From the NCBI GenBank assembly GCA_022559985.1, contig JAFJTR010000028.1, positions 186,001-250,000 of the forward strand: DNA of 64,000 nucleotides, written 5' to 3'. How positions within the stretch are numbered: the stretch's first letter is position 1; the number at the start of each line of letters is the position of its first letter. This document shows positions 35,356 to 45,834 of the stretch, piece after piece. The position numbers were made by a program, and so were the translations under genes. Source of the stretch: Parastagonospora avenae f. sp. tritici 18332-5. Its lineage: Eukaryota; Ascomycota; Dothideomycetes; Pleosporales; Phaeosphaeriaceae. The notes beneath the pieces are model-generated. The model did no database searches and was not told the DNA's origin. It saw only the letters and a list, made by a program, of their open reading frames with translations.

Positions 35356-37756
35356 ATGGGCCGGGCCGAGAAGAAGGTGAGCAACCATCCCGAGGACAAT
35401 CGATGCCGGCCGCTGACTAGGAGTGTCCACTGCAGTGCGAATACTGCTCTCGGGTGTTCGCTCGGACAGAGCATCTCGCTAGACACCGCCGAACACGTTG
35501 GTACTTCTCCTACCCCAGTAGCTTTAGGACTGATCGAAGCCCTAGACACCGGAGAAACGCCTTATCAGTGTAAGGTGTGCCGCAGATCATTCCAGAGGGC
35601 AGATATCCGAGCAACGCACGAGAAGTCTTGCTCGGAGACCCTAACTCTCTCATCTACCACAAAAGGGAACGAACGTGGTCGCAAACGTGTGCGGCGTGCT
35701 TGCCTAGGATGCCGTGGACGAAAGGTTGCATGTGACGGACAGCAGGCCTGTGAATCTTGCCGCACGAGGTCTCAGCAATGCTATTACGAAGGCGATACGG
35801 ACCAGATCTTCATCAGTCCAGAGCCTGTGACAGTCACATCGCCCCCTGCATTGGTGAGAGAGGGCAATGTGTTGAATCAAACGCTCCCACAGCAAATAGC
35901 AGACTCTGGACTGCCAACCTTGCGACCTGAACATGACCAAGGAACCCACCTTCTAGATGTGACCGGTGAAGAACTGGACTTTTTTCCTCTACAAGATAAC
36001 ACCATTCCTACAGGCTTCGACGATGTCTTTGATTTGCATGGACTATGGTCGCAGCCTGTCGAGTACAACTGGCTGGGGGAGTCAGATTTATCAGATTTGT
36101 ACGGCCCGGGACTATTTGAGCAAACAGAACAAGAATCCGTACTGGCGAGTCCGACATTGCGACTCACAACCTACATGTCTGAGTACTTTGACTCGCGGTC
36201 GCGACAAGTCTCGCCTTCACGCAATACACGCCGGAAGATGTGGTACTCTACACCGCCCGATCTTCGCAGCCATGACAGTGACATTATCAAGATCTTTCTA
36301 GAGCTTTTCAAACGGCACGTTCCACAGGTATTCGATCTGTATCGTGAAACTGCGCCCGAGACGACAGAGCACTCAATCAAATACATATTTGCAATGGCAG
36401 CAGTCGGTGGCCTGTTCAGTGTAGTGTCTGGATCTATCGACGTGGCCAACGCCATGTACAATGATGCTCGTCGACTTCTGCTTGCTGATGTGAGCACGCC
36501 GTTCGCCATGACAATCACTTGCTGACGTCGCGCAGTACCATTCTTTAGAGTACACATCCAGAAGTAGTTCATCCGCTCTTGAGGTCGCGGCAACGGTATC
36601 AAACAGACTTCTCATGATGTTTAGGGTCGGAGCTGACGCAACTTCTAGTTCATCCTATTGCATGTGTATGGGTTGTGCAGCGGGCATGACAGGAGTTACG
36701 AGTTAAGCGAGGCCTTCCAAGGCAGTCTCACTACCGTGCGTCACCCGTTGTGCATTTCAGTCTCTTCATCCGACTCATCTCTCTTAGGCAGTTACAGAAT
36801 ACGCTCAAACCTTGAGCAGCACTCTTACTGAATCGGAAGATACGTCCGCAACGAAGTAATGACGAACATGCTGATTCTAGTCCAATGACTTGACTGACCA
36901 GCTGCACGACAGACTACTCGAAGCACTCTATGTTCTGGACTCCTACCGTCTCGTTATCATGCTGAGACCGCCTTCGATGATGTGGCACGACATAGCACGC
37001 TGCGCAACACCGGATAGCAAATTGGCGCAGACTGTTCTGGCCACTACCGGCATTGTAGATGGAAACATCCATGCCCATGGACTACCTTCGACCCTGACTG
37101 CATTAGCTTCGCTTGCACCTAATTTATGGTCAACACTTCGACCGTCCCGAGACTTCGACGGAGGCGACACACTGCCTACGCCTGCAAGTCGTCTCCACAG
37201 ACCGGATTTTGTGGAGCTGGCTATTGATAAATGTGCGCAAGTGCAACATTTGGAACATTGCATGAGCCTGTCAGATCTCTCTCTGTACCATGCAATGTGC
37301 ATTATGCTCCACACGAGACTCAATGTTCTGCAGACCTTGGTATACATCAATCGCAGCTTCACTCAGGCCGATAACCGGAACGCTGCAGCGCCGAAGAGCA
37401 TCAGCACTTGGTTAAAAAGTGGTGGACACAAAATTGCCTGTTGGCATGCGGAGAGGTTATTGGCCGCCGCAGAGAATCTCTTGTCAGCCATACAAGTGGA
37501 CTCCAGACAAAAGATTGAGGCACTCGGAGACCAGCAACACGCTCATCACGAAGCGCCTCACGTACCGTCCGCGATTTACTACGCAATACTAGTTTTGTAT
37601 GTCAAGGCTGCGTTTGGTGATTCGGAGCTTTCTGCGTCGCAGATCCGAGTACCAATCTTGAGAGGCGAAAGGATATTGTCTCTCCTTCGAGCACCGATAG
37701 CAAAATTGCTAGCACGAGTAGTGCGCGAGATTGGCGATTTACGTATCAAGCAATGA
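35356..37756 (+). CDS. C2H2 + Zn2Cys6 transcription factor with fungal-specific domain
   Basis: Seven exons: 35356-35376, 35421-35496, 35546-36489, 36536-36595, 36649-36735, 36788-36855 and 36913-37756 (introns 44-57 bp), 699 aa. The first introns rebuild two C2H2 fingers, CEYCSRVFARTEHLARHRRTH and CKVCRRSFQRADIRATHEKSC, joined by the TGE-P linker, which strongly supports the splicing. A Zn2Cys6 cluster follows: CLGCRGRKVACDGQQACESCRTRSQQC. The middle region has IFLELFKRHVPQVFDLY, then ALEVAAT/FILLHVYGLCSGHDRSYELSEAF across intron 4 and LLEALYVLDSYRLVIMLRPPS after intron 6. Nuclear DNA-binding regulator. Its position beside P450 and FAD monooxygenase genes on the same strand suggests a pathway-specific role, which is an inference. 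The intron-6 acceptor is the least certain junction. Confidence 0.8.
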
Positions 37757-38529
37757 GGTCGCAAGTAAAAAAATCAGCTTCGTCACCTGTCAGTATCGGT
37801 GGTCTCACGACATACACGCCCCTGGACGTGTGCCTACGGAGAAGGGCGGGCTGGAATTACGATGCAATGTGCGATACAACGTGTATATTTGCTAGCTGAT
37901 GATGTATAGAAAGGCTAAGGCAGCATTGCTCGATCAAGTGGAAGTTATTTGTCTGACCTCGAATCTGCATGGACAACAAGAACCGAGGCTTACTCCGTGC
38001 TCTCGTTTAGTCGTGACGGCTTGACTTCAAGGTCATACATGTACACAATATACTTCCTTCTGCGCCATTTCGGTCCAATATACCGAGACTAGTCTTGGCT
38101 GCACCGGGAATTGTCTGGATCGTGTTGATCACAGTGAACGGGACGAAAAGACCACTTGACTTCCGCGACCCCATTGCTCTGTGCGGACCAAGACAACCAA
38201 AACGTTCCCGGCCATAGTAATCCAAGGTCTTTAGCGCCAAAACTTGTGATGCCGAAACGGAGTGCCATCTTCACAGCCGGTGACGCCGGGGCTGTCGATC
38301 ACGGATATGATGGAATCCGGGGTAAGCTCAGAAATGCGGGTGGGCCCGAGTACCGAGTTCACTCTTGCCTCTTTCCGTGGAGTCACTAGGATGGCAGCGG
38401 GGACGGCAGCAATAAATAACTTGGCTCGCTTGTAGTGACTGTTGGCACCCTCCTGTTTAACCATAATCTTGTGGACGACTCCAATCTATCGATCCGACCA
38501 ACAACACTCGTTAGCGTAACGTCACTATC
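37757..38529. other. Intergenic, 0.77 kb, upstream of the P450
   Basis: Contains the P450 promoter. On the minus strand, 38464-37990 carries several overlapping short open segments that look like a degenerate or multi-exon small gene (see findings). No family recognised. Confidence 0.35.
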
Positions 38530-40416
38530 ATGTTGTCGTACTTGATAGTTATCGGTCTTCCATTGGCATTTTTCCTCTATGCCTGCTCGAGCATCGGCCA
38601 ACGGCGCCGACATATGCCAGATGGTATTTGAAGAACAGTGAAGCTGTCGATTGTTTAAACACGAACGGCTTACTGTGATTAGGCCCTCCTACAATGCCGC
38701 TCTTGGGCAACCTACTGCAGATGCCCACATCCAAAGCATTTTTTCAGTACGAATCATGCGGCGATTGCATCTTGTCGAGCCTGACCTGATCTACGTACAG
38801 ATTCACCGAATGGGCGAAGCAGTACGGGGATATCTATTCGTTGACCATTGGGCCGAGCAACATCATCGTTATTAGCAGCCGACAAGCTGCTAGACAAGTT
38901 CTTGACAAGAAAAGCGCTGTCTCAAGCGATCGGCCAACCAGTCTGCTTCGGCAACAGCTTCTAACAGGGGGAGATCACTTGCTGTGGATGGAGGCAACGC
39001 CTCAATGGCGCAACTTGCGCAAGCTGATCCACGCCGATTTGACGGAAGCCATGTGTAATGGCACGCATGCGCCACTCCAGCATGCCGAATCGGTGCAAAT
39101 GCTGTACGACATGATGCATGGCGGCCCGGCCGATTGGAAGAGGCATATCGAGCGCTTCACGAACAGCCTCGTTTTGTGTATGGGCAAGTCTCTCACCATC
39201 AGAATGCTCGCCTAACTACGATTAACATCTATTTTCAGTTTACGGTATTCGATCGCCAGATATCCACAGTCCGTATATGCTGAAATTTGAGCGTCTAGTC
39301 CGCGATTGGACGGCGGTCAATGCGATGGGAGCCACCCCGCCCGTCGACATTATCCCGGCCCTAAATTGGGTACCAGAACGATTCTTTGGTAATTGGAAGT
39401 CCCGAGCACGTGTTGTGCATGATACAATGCGTGATTTGTATGATGGACTACACGAGAGGGTCGTTCGTAGAAGGCAGCGCATTGGCTCCGTCAACAGCAT
39501 GATCGATCGAATCCTGGACCAAAATAAGCAGAATGCTTTGACTAGCCATCAGATTTCCAACCTTGCTGGGGTTACGATTAAGGGTGGTTCCGATACTTCG
39601 GCAACTGGGCTGACGAACTTTGTCCTGGCAATGGTTACTCATCCTGACATACAAAAGAGAGCACAGGCCGAGATTGATCGTGAGATCCCGTCTGATCGTA
39701 TACCTGATGGGTCAGACTTCCGGCGCTTGCCGTATGTCATGTCCGTCATCAAGGAGGTCATGAGGTGGCGGCCGATTGGGGGGACTGGCATTCCGCATCA
39801 ACTGTCCGAAGGTGAGCATCTCGACGGATGTTTTTCAAGCTGTGTAAACTAAAAGCGACAGATGTCTGGGTTGACGGCAAGCTACTCCCGAAGAATTCGA
39901 CGTTGATTCTCAACGTTTGGCAACTACATCAGGACGAGAAGCGGTACCCAAATCCCGACTTATTCAACCCGGATCGATTTCAAGGTTATACGGGTTTCTC
40001 GGCAGAGTACACCAACGTTGCGGACCCAGAGAAGCGCGATCATTATGCGTATGGTAAGCTTGCTTGTTCGCTAGAAATGTATTTCCCGATTGTTGACCCC
40101 AGCCACAGGAAATGGTCGACGAATATGCCCTGGCATACATCTTGCTGAACGCAATCTCTTCCACGTTGTAGCGAAGATGCTGTGGGCGTTTGACATGGAG
40201 CTCACAACCGATCCAGCGACCGGCAAACCCATTGTACCAGACACCAACGTAAAGACAGGCTTCGCCGAAGGGTTGGTTCTATCCGTGAAGGAATTCCCGG
40301 TCAATCTGAAGGTTCGATCTGCGGTCAGACGAAAGGCTATCGAGGAAGGCTATGAGGCGGTTTGCGCGGATGTCTTTACCAAATACGATGACATAGGCAA
40401 TAGTTCGACTTTTTAG
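38530..40416 (+). CDS. Cytochrome P450 monooxygenase
   Basis: Six exons: 38530-38623, 38683-38746, 38801-39177, 39239-39811, 39862-40053 and 40109-40416 (introns 50-61 bp), 535 aa. N-terminal ER anchor (MLSYLIVIGLPLAFFLYAC), basic stop, then the proline hinge DGPPTMPLLGNLLQMP. Motifs in order: I-helix GGSDTSAT, K-helix EVMRW (ExxR), PDLFNPDRF and the haem loop YGNGRRICPG with the proximal Cys. All junctions keep family continuity (for example FFQ/FTEWAKQYGDIYSLTIGPSN). The overall pattern resembles fungal secondary-metabolite P450s of the O-methylsterigmatocystin-oxidoreductase type; the substrate cannot be read from sequence. Followed on the same strand by an FAD monooxygenase, 614 bp away. 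Confidence 0.93.
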
Positions 40417-41030
40417 AAGTTATCATTACAAACCGAATATATTCTTCGGCACCCATCCATGATGTCTCCTGGCGCGTCATCGGCGCATATGAGCAGCATT
40501 TGGATGATGTCGAGGCCGTTCACAAGGCCATGACCTCAGCGTATAGTCCCTTCGTCGTCTTTCTGAAATGATGACGAATGGTTTGGACTTGCTCGCGCTT
40601 CATGGGCCCCTATGTCAATTCCATTTCGGCTTCGGAAACTGAATGCAAAAATACTGCTTGATTGTACCTCAATCACCACCAGACACTGCACATTCAAAAA
40701 ATCCCCATCGTTGAGCGGGCTTTCCCACACCGTGCCTGAACGGGCTGACGTATGCATGCTTCGTACTCTACCCATGGTTCCTAATCCTGCGCGGGATAGT
40801 CTCGACACGTAATGATTTACCCCAGAGAGCTTTTCATGGGGTCCCGAGCGTAGCTTGGCTTTCTAACTGCTTTCGTAGAATGCTATGGGGTAGCAGTGTG
40901 AACCCTGAGAATATTAGAAATGATCTCGCAGCTAATATGATCATGCCCTGTCGGTCACCGGATATATAAACGAAGACGTGCCTTCTATGATCGGGAGATC
41001 CCCAGCTGCTTTATAAGATTCATAGTCAAC
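40417..41030. other. Intergenic, 0.61 kb
   Basis: P450 3' region and monooxygenase promoter. Nothing specific seen. Confidence 0.4.
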
Positions 41031-43043
41031 ATGGCCACTACTAGCACGAGCAATGCGGAAATCGACATGACGAACGTCGACTTTCTCGTCGTAGGAACGG
41101 GTCCTGCAGGTGGAGCCCTTGCCTGCTTCCTGGCTCAGAATGGTGGATTCTGGAATAGCACATTATGCGTGGCCTCGTTGCTAACTGAATAGCAGGACTC
41201 AAAGGGCTCATGGTCACCAATCAACGCAGCCATGCGGACACGCCTCGAGCACACATCGTGAACATGGCGGCACTTGGTATGTGAGGACTTTACTGGATGA
41301 TCTTGTCGCTAAATGCTTTCAGACTGTCTTCGCGATATTGGCATCGATGATGACTGCTACGAGGTAGGAACCTCCGTTGATCACATGGCACACACGCGAT
41401 GGTCAGCGACCATGGCGGGTGAAGAATACGCGCGCATTCACTCGTGGGGCAACTCACCCAAGCGCAAAGTAAGTCCCGCACATCATACCAGCACAGAATG
41501 ACGGGACTGATATGACGGGACTGATACATACATGCAGGGCGATTATGAGCTTGCGAGCCCATCCGTCCCAATCGATTTGCCGCAGTCATTGCTGGAACCA
41601 ATTCTTATGCGCTACGCCACTCACAATGGATTCCATTGCCGGTTCGACACAGAACATGTTTCATTCGAGCAACTCGACAATGACGAAGGCATCGTCAGTA
41701 CCCTCAGAGATGTGGTCACCGGCCACACGTATAGCATCAAATCGAGATATCTTTTCGGCGCCGACGGCGGACGCAGTCGCATTGCTAAAGCGTTGCAGCT
41801 CCCATTCACGGAGAAGCCAGGCGGTGGACATGCCACCAACGTTCTCGTCGAGGCAGACTTGTCGCACTTGATGAAGAATCGCGTGGGTAATCTACATTGG
41901 ATTCTGCAGCCGGATCGAGAGACGCCTGATTGGGCATTCCTAGCAAATATGCGCATGGTCAAACCGTGGAACGAATGGGTCGTTGGACTGGCCCCGAGAC
42001 TGGGGGCAGAGAGAAAAACTCGGGAGCCTGAGGAATACGTAAACCGGATACGAGAGGTGATCGGCGACGACTCTGTTGATGTGAAAATTAAGGGCGTGTC
42101 GACATGGGTGATCAATGAGACATTCGCAAATCTCTATTCGAAAGGAGATGTATTCTGCCTTGGAGACGCCGTCCATCGCCATCCGCCGAATCATGGACTA
42201 GGCTCCAACACTTGTATACAGGATGCTCACAACCTCGCGTGGAAAGTTGCATACGTTGAGCGTGGGTGGGCGGGAAAAGAACTACTGTCATCGTATAATG
42301 TCGAGCGACAGCCTGTTGGTCAGGATGTCGTGATTCAGTCAGTACCACTCCCAGTTTTCCAACTTCTCGATACTGACTCGTGCAGGGCTAATGCGTCGTT
42401 CCGTAACCACATGAAGATATGGCTGCTTTTTGGCTGCTTTGAAGCCGATAGCGAGGGGGGAAAGGCTGCTCTATCTACACTCAAAGATGACTCTACCCTC
42501 GGTCAGCAACGTCGCAATGAGCTTCGAGATGCACTCCAGCTCCTTGATCGAGAAGAGCACGGTCTTGGCATTGAGATGAATCAGCGCTATCGTTCGACGG
42601 CCGTCTATCTCGAAGATGAGAAGGATGGGCCGCCTTCCTTTGAGAAGGATCCGCTGGAGCATTACCATCCAACCACATATCCTGGCTCGCGCCTTCCCCA
42701 CGCATGGCTGAGCGACGCAGTCCCATCTAAGGCGATATCGACGATTGATCTTGCTGGGAAGGCCGGCTTCACCTTGCTCACTGGTATCGGAGATGGCGGC
42801 TGGCGGCATGCGGCTGAGATGGCGACGAAAACGCTCGGCGGCGTACCACTTGTGGTATATCAAATTGGCTTCCGCCAGCAGTATGAAGATCGCTATCTCG
42901 ACTGGGCGAAGCTGCGAGGGGTGACAGAGTCCGGCTGCGTGCTCGTGCGACCGGACCATTTTGTAGCCTGGAGGTGTATGGAGTGGGAAGATGGCAGTGC
43001 TGAAAAGCTGGTGCATGTCCTTAGAACAGTCCTATCTCGCTGA
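41031..43043 (+). CDS. FAD-dependent monooxygenase, phenol 2-monooxygenase type
   Basis: Hydroxylates aromatic or polyketide-like substrates with NADPH and O2. Five exons: 41031-41142, 41196-41276, 41323-41468, 41538-42337 and 42386-43043, 598 aa. Dinucleotide-binding motif VGTGPAGG (residues about 21-28), PRAHIVNMAAL, the active-site half RYLFGADGGRSRIAKAL, GDAVHRHPPNHGLGSNTCIQDA (second FAD motif) and NLAWKVA. The C-terminal 180 residues (AGFTLLTG ... CVLVRPDHFVAWR) form the thioredoxin-like phenol-hydroxylase dimerisation domain. The fourth intron (48 bp, GTCAGT...TGCAG) is a multiple of three and stop-free; removal restores VVIQANASFRNHMKIW. The third intron contains a perfect 14-bp tandem duplication. 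Lies 614 bp behind the P450. Confidence 0.92.
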
Positions 43044-43503
43044 GTGCGGAGAGGACCACCGGTGTGGAGTCTGCCACCAATCTTAGCTACGCTTGTCGCG
43101 GCATATTGGCAAAAGTGGCACAGGCGGTTTCAATGCCATGGATTCATCAAGATATTCGCTATGTAGATATGGTTCAAGTAACTCCCCATGGGCCTACAAC
43201 CTAAACGAAGGGAGGCCAAATGCTATGCAGTAAGATCCAGAACAAAGGAAAAGAATGGGCCCGAACAGAGGAAAAGTCACATCATGGGTTAACCATAATG
43301 TGCGAAATGTGTGGCTATGATATGTACACAATCAGCCTTGAGAAAGAAGAGAAATATGTAATCGCTAGAAACATGTGCAATGAAACAAACGCTGGGTGGC
43401 TGTTAAGGCCTCACCCAACGCAACGTGAGTACCAGCGACCAACAAGCTTTGCAGTGCAAATGCATGTAGAGTGCTGACAAGTCAGCGGCGCTGATTAAAC
43501 ACG
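43044..43503. other. Intergenic between convergent genes, 0.46 kb
   Basis: Purine-rich 3' region; no gene or repeat recognised. Confidence 0.45.
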
Positions 43504-45834
43504 CTATACGGAAAGAACGTGCATATTCTCCTGGTCGGGCGACGTAGGAACTTGCCAGGGATTGAAGGCAGTAGTCTTGCCCTTATGAGCATGAGCCGCC
43601 AGGCCCATCTCTCGCATGCGCTCCGCACCTCGACCGGGAGCAGGGCGCTTGTCTTTAGCAGTTTTGCGGTGCTGCTTTCTGTACAGCTGCTCCTTACGAC
43701 GCTGCCTCTTTTTCTCCAGGCCGATTTGGATGTCGATGGCGCGACGAACAGGCATGTCATTTGATCCAGCCTCCTCATCGTTGTATTCGAGAGGATTGGG
43801 TCCCGGAGTAAGTGGTGTGCGAGGCACCGAAGCAGACATGGTCAGTGCAGGACGCTCGGCTAGGCCAGCGAAACGAAGGGCCATCTCGCCGCGTTGCCGC
43901 ATAGCAACAGGATTGGTAGACCCACGTCGAGTTGGTGGAGGTGATCGTAGACGCAGAGGTGGTGGAGGAGAATGTAGACGTTTGGGCGATGCGCCAAACA
44001 GCTTTCGAGGTGGTGGAGAGCGGTGCATGGTGCGTTTCGCAGGTGGTGGCGATCGCAGCCGCTTTGGAGATTGTGCGGGAGAGCGCTTCTTCGGTCCTTC
44101 CTTGCGACGGCCCCTTGGATCGCCATCAATGTGATCCATCCGGCCATGCATCATGAAGTGGTTGTCACTTTCCGAGACCAGGTTTTCAACTTCAGATACC
44201 TCGTCCTCTTCGTCATCAGGGAGGTCAGGGTCAGAAGCTGGGAAGGTCGGATCGATGTCTTGAGGTGTCGGCTTATGCTTGGCAGCACGTCGGCGTTCCA
44301 AAGTGGACATGTAGGCCTGTTCCAAAGGCCTATCTTCGTCGAGCGTTCCGCAGACGAAATCAGTGCTGTCAGGCAGCTCTGGGCTTGGTGCACGAATGTT
44401 GACCGGCTTTGACTTCTTCCGGCGTGGATGCGTCTTGGTGGGGAACTCAAAGCCCTTGCGGCTTTCCAGAGATCCGACCGACGATTCAGAAGCACTACGG
44501 GTGGTCTTCAGCCGCAATTGCTCGAGGTGCTCGACTGATGTAGCAGCTGTGGATGCTCCTGGGGCCCACCAGTTGTAGTCCGAACCAGCGTCGCTCTCAT
44601 CGTCCGAGACAGCGAAGCCGTTTTCATCATCGGTTTGGAAGCCCTCGTCCGTGGCGTCACTCAAGTTGTCGCTATCATCCTCGCCCTCTGCAAGCAGATC
44701 GTCGTCTTCGTCAACCTCGTCAACGTCATCCTCATCGTCGTCGTCTTCCTCTAGGGCCTCCTCCTCCACCTCCTCTCCTAGTTGACGGAGACCATTCTCA
44801 ATTTTGAGCGTATCTGAGACGGTAAGTCGGTTGCGATGGCAAGTGGAGACCTGTGTCCACTCATCGACTTCCTCCTCGGAGCTAGCAAACTCATGGAAGC
44901 GGTATGCCTCACAACGAGCAAGATCGGAGTTGAGGCTTAGACGACGGGTGTGGTTTGAAACAGGGGTCTTTCGGACGCTAGCGGGTGAGTTGTTACGGAC
45001 TGTCGAGTCAGAGTCGCGGTGAGCCTTGAGCTTTGGTGATTGTGGAATGCGGCGTGCTACTGGGGCTGGGCTCACCATGCGCGCGCGGGGCTTGGGGGCC
45101 TGAGATGGTGCATCGGTGGAAACCTTGGAGGGACAGGCGAACTTGATGGTGGATACGCGCTTGGGAGGTTCTTCCGCTTGAGGTGCAGGCTGTGGCTTTG
45201 GTACCTCTGCGACGGGCTTCTTTTCTTCCTTCTTGCCACATGCGAACATGATGCACCGCTTCCTGCCGAGGACTGCTTCAACATTCTGCTCGCCCATTGG
45301 GAGGGAAGATGGCTTCGGTAGCGGGCTGAGGGCGTTATCTTCGTGCGATACGATGGAAACTGGCACCTCAAGAGGCTTCTTGTTGGATAAGGGAATCATG
45401 CCTCTGAAAGTCGCTGAGGGCGGGGGTGGACTCGGTGTACTGGTGCGTGACACTGGGCTGGTGAAGCCTCCGTCGCTCGTCAACTCTGCTGTTGTCGCGC
45501 TGGTGCAGCTCCATGTAGAGACGGTCGACATGCCACGAACAGGGCTATCCTCGGAGTGTTCTTCGAGTGGCGAGCTCGCGGTCGAACTGGCTTGGAGCGC
45601 AGTCGTCAAGAGAGACTGCTGTCGTTCGCATCGTGGTTTCGATTTGGTGAAGGAGGTGGATGAAGAGTAGTGAAGTTTCAAGGTTGCAGGCCGCGGTGCG
45701 CGTCCAGGTTCAGGCGGCTCGTCGACGTCGGCCACGATTTCTTCTTCTTCAGTTGCAGCTGGCGGTGCAGTGTTTGGTACGTTACGCGCGCTCCCAACGT
45801 CCATTGCGCCTTGTCGTATGTGCTCGTTCGGCAT
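43504..45834 (-). CDS. Acidic/basic low-complexity protein, DUF2457-like
   Basis: One frame; I chose the ATG at 45834 (MPNEHIRQGAMD), giving 776 aa. The frame stays open to an ATG at 46116, but that extension looks non-coding. After a Ser/Thr/Pro-rich region come GRKRCIMFACGKKEEKKP and ISFACPSKV-like Cys blocks (here TIKFACPSKV), an Arg/Ser stretch, CEAYRFHEFASSEEEVDEW and SDTLKIENGLRQLGEEVEEEALEEDD, followed by a long Asp/Glu tract. This combination matches the uncharacterised fungal family DUF2457. The C-terminal third has SPKRLRSPPP-type repeats and a strongly basic helix (KKRQRRKEQLYRKQHRKTAKDKR). Probably nuclear; function unknown. Confidence 0.75.
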   Translation of the reverse strand: MPNEHIRQGAMDVGSARNVPNTAPPAATEEEEIVADVDEPPEPGRAPRPATLKLHYSSSTSFTKSKPRCERQQSLLTTALQASSTASSPLEEHSEDSPVRGMSTVSTWSCTSATTAELTSDGGFTSPVSRTSTPSPPPPSATFRGMIPLSNKKPLEVPVSIVSHEDNALSPLPKPSSLPMGEQNVEAVLGRKRCIMFACGKKEEKKPVAEVPKPQPAPQAEEPPKRVSTIKFACPSKVSTDAPSQAPKPRARMVSPAPVARRIPQSPKLKAHRDSDSTVRNNSPASVRKTPVSNHTRRLSLNSDLARCEAYRFHEFASSEEEVDEWTQVSTCHRNRLTVSDTLKIENGLRQLGEEVEEEALEEDDDDEDDVDEVDEDDDLLAEGEDDSDNLSDATDEGFQTDDENGFAVSDDESDAGSDYNWWAPGASTAATSVEHLEQLRLKTTRSASESSVGSLESRKGFEFPTKTHPRRKKSKPVNIRAPSPELPDSTDFVCGTLDEDRPLEQAYMSTLERRRAAKHKPTPQDIDPTFPASDPDLPDDEEDEVSEVENLVSESDNHFMMHGRMDHIDGDPRGRRKEGPKKRSPAQSPKRLRSPPPAKRTMHRSPPPRKLFGASPKRLHSPPPPLRLRSPPPTRRGSTNPVAMRQRGEMALRFAGLAERPALTMSASVPRTPLTPGPNPLEYNDEEAGSNDMPVRRAIDIQIGLEKKRQRRKEQLYRKQHRKTAKDKRPAPGRGAERMREMGLAAHAHKGKTTAFNPWQVPTSPDQENMHVLSV

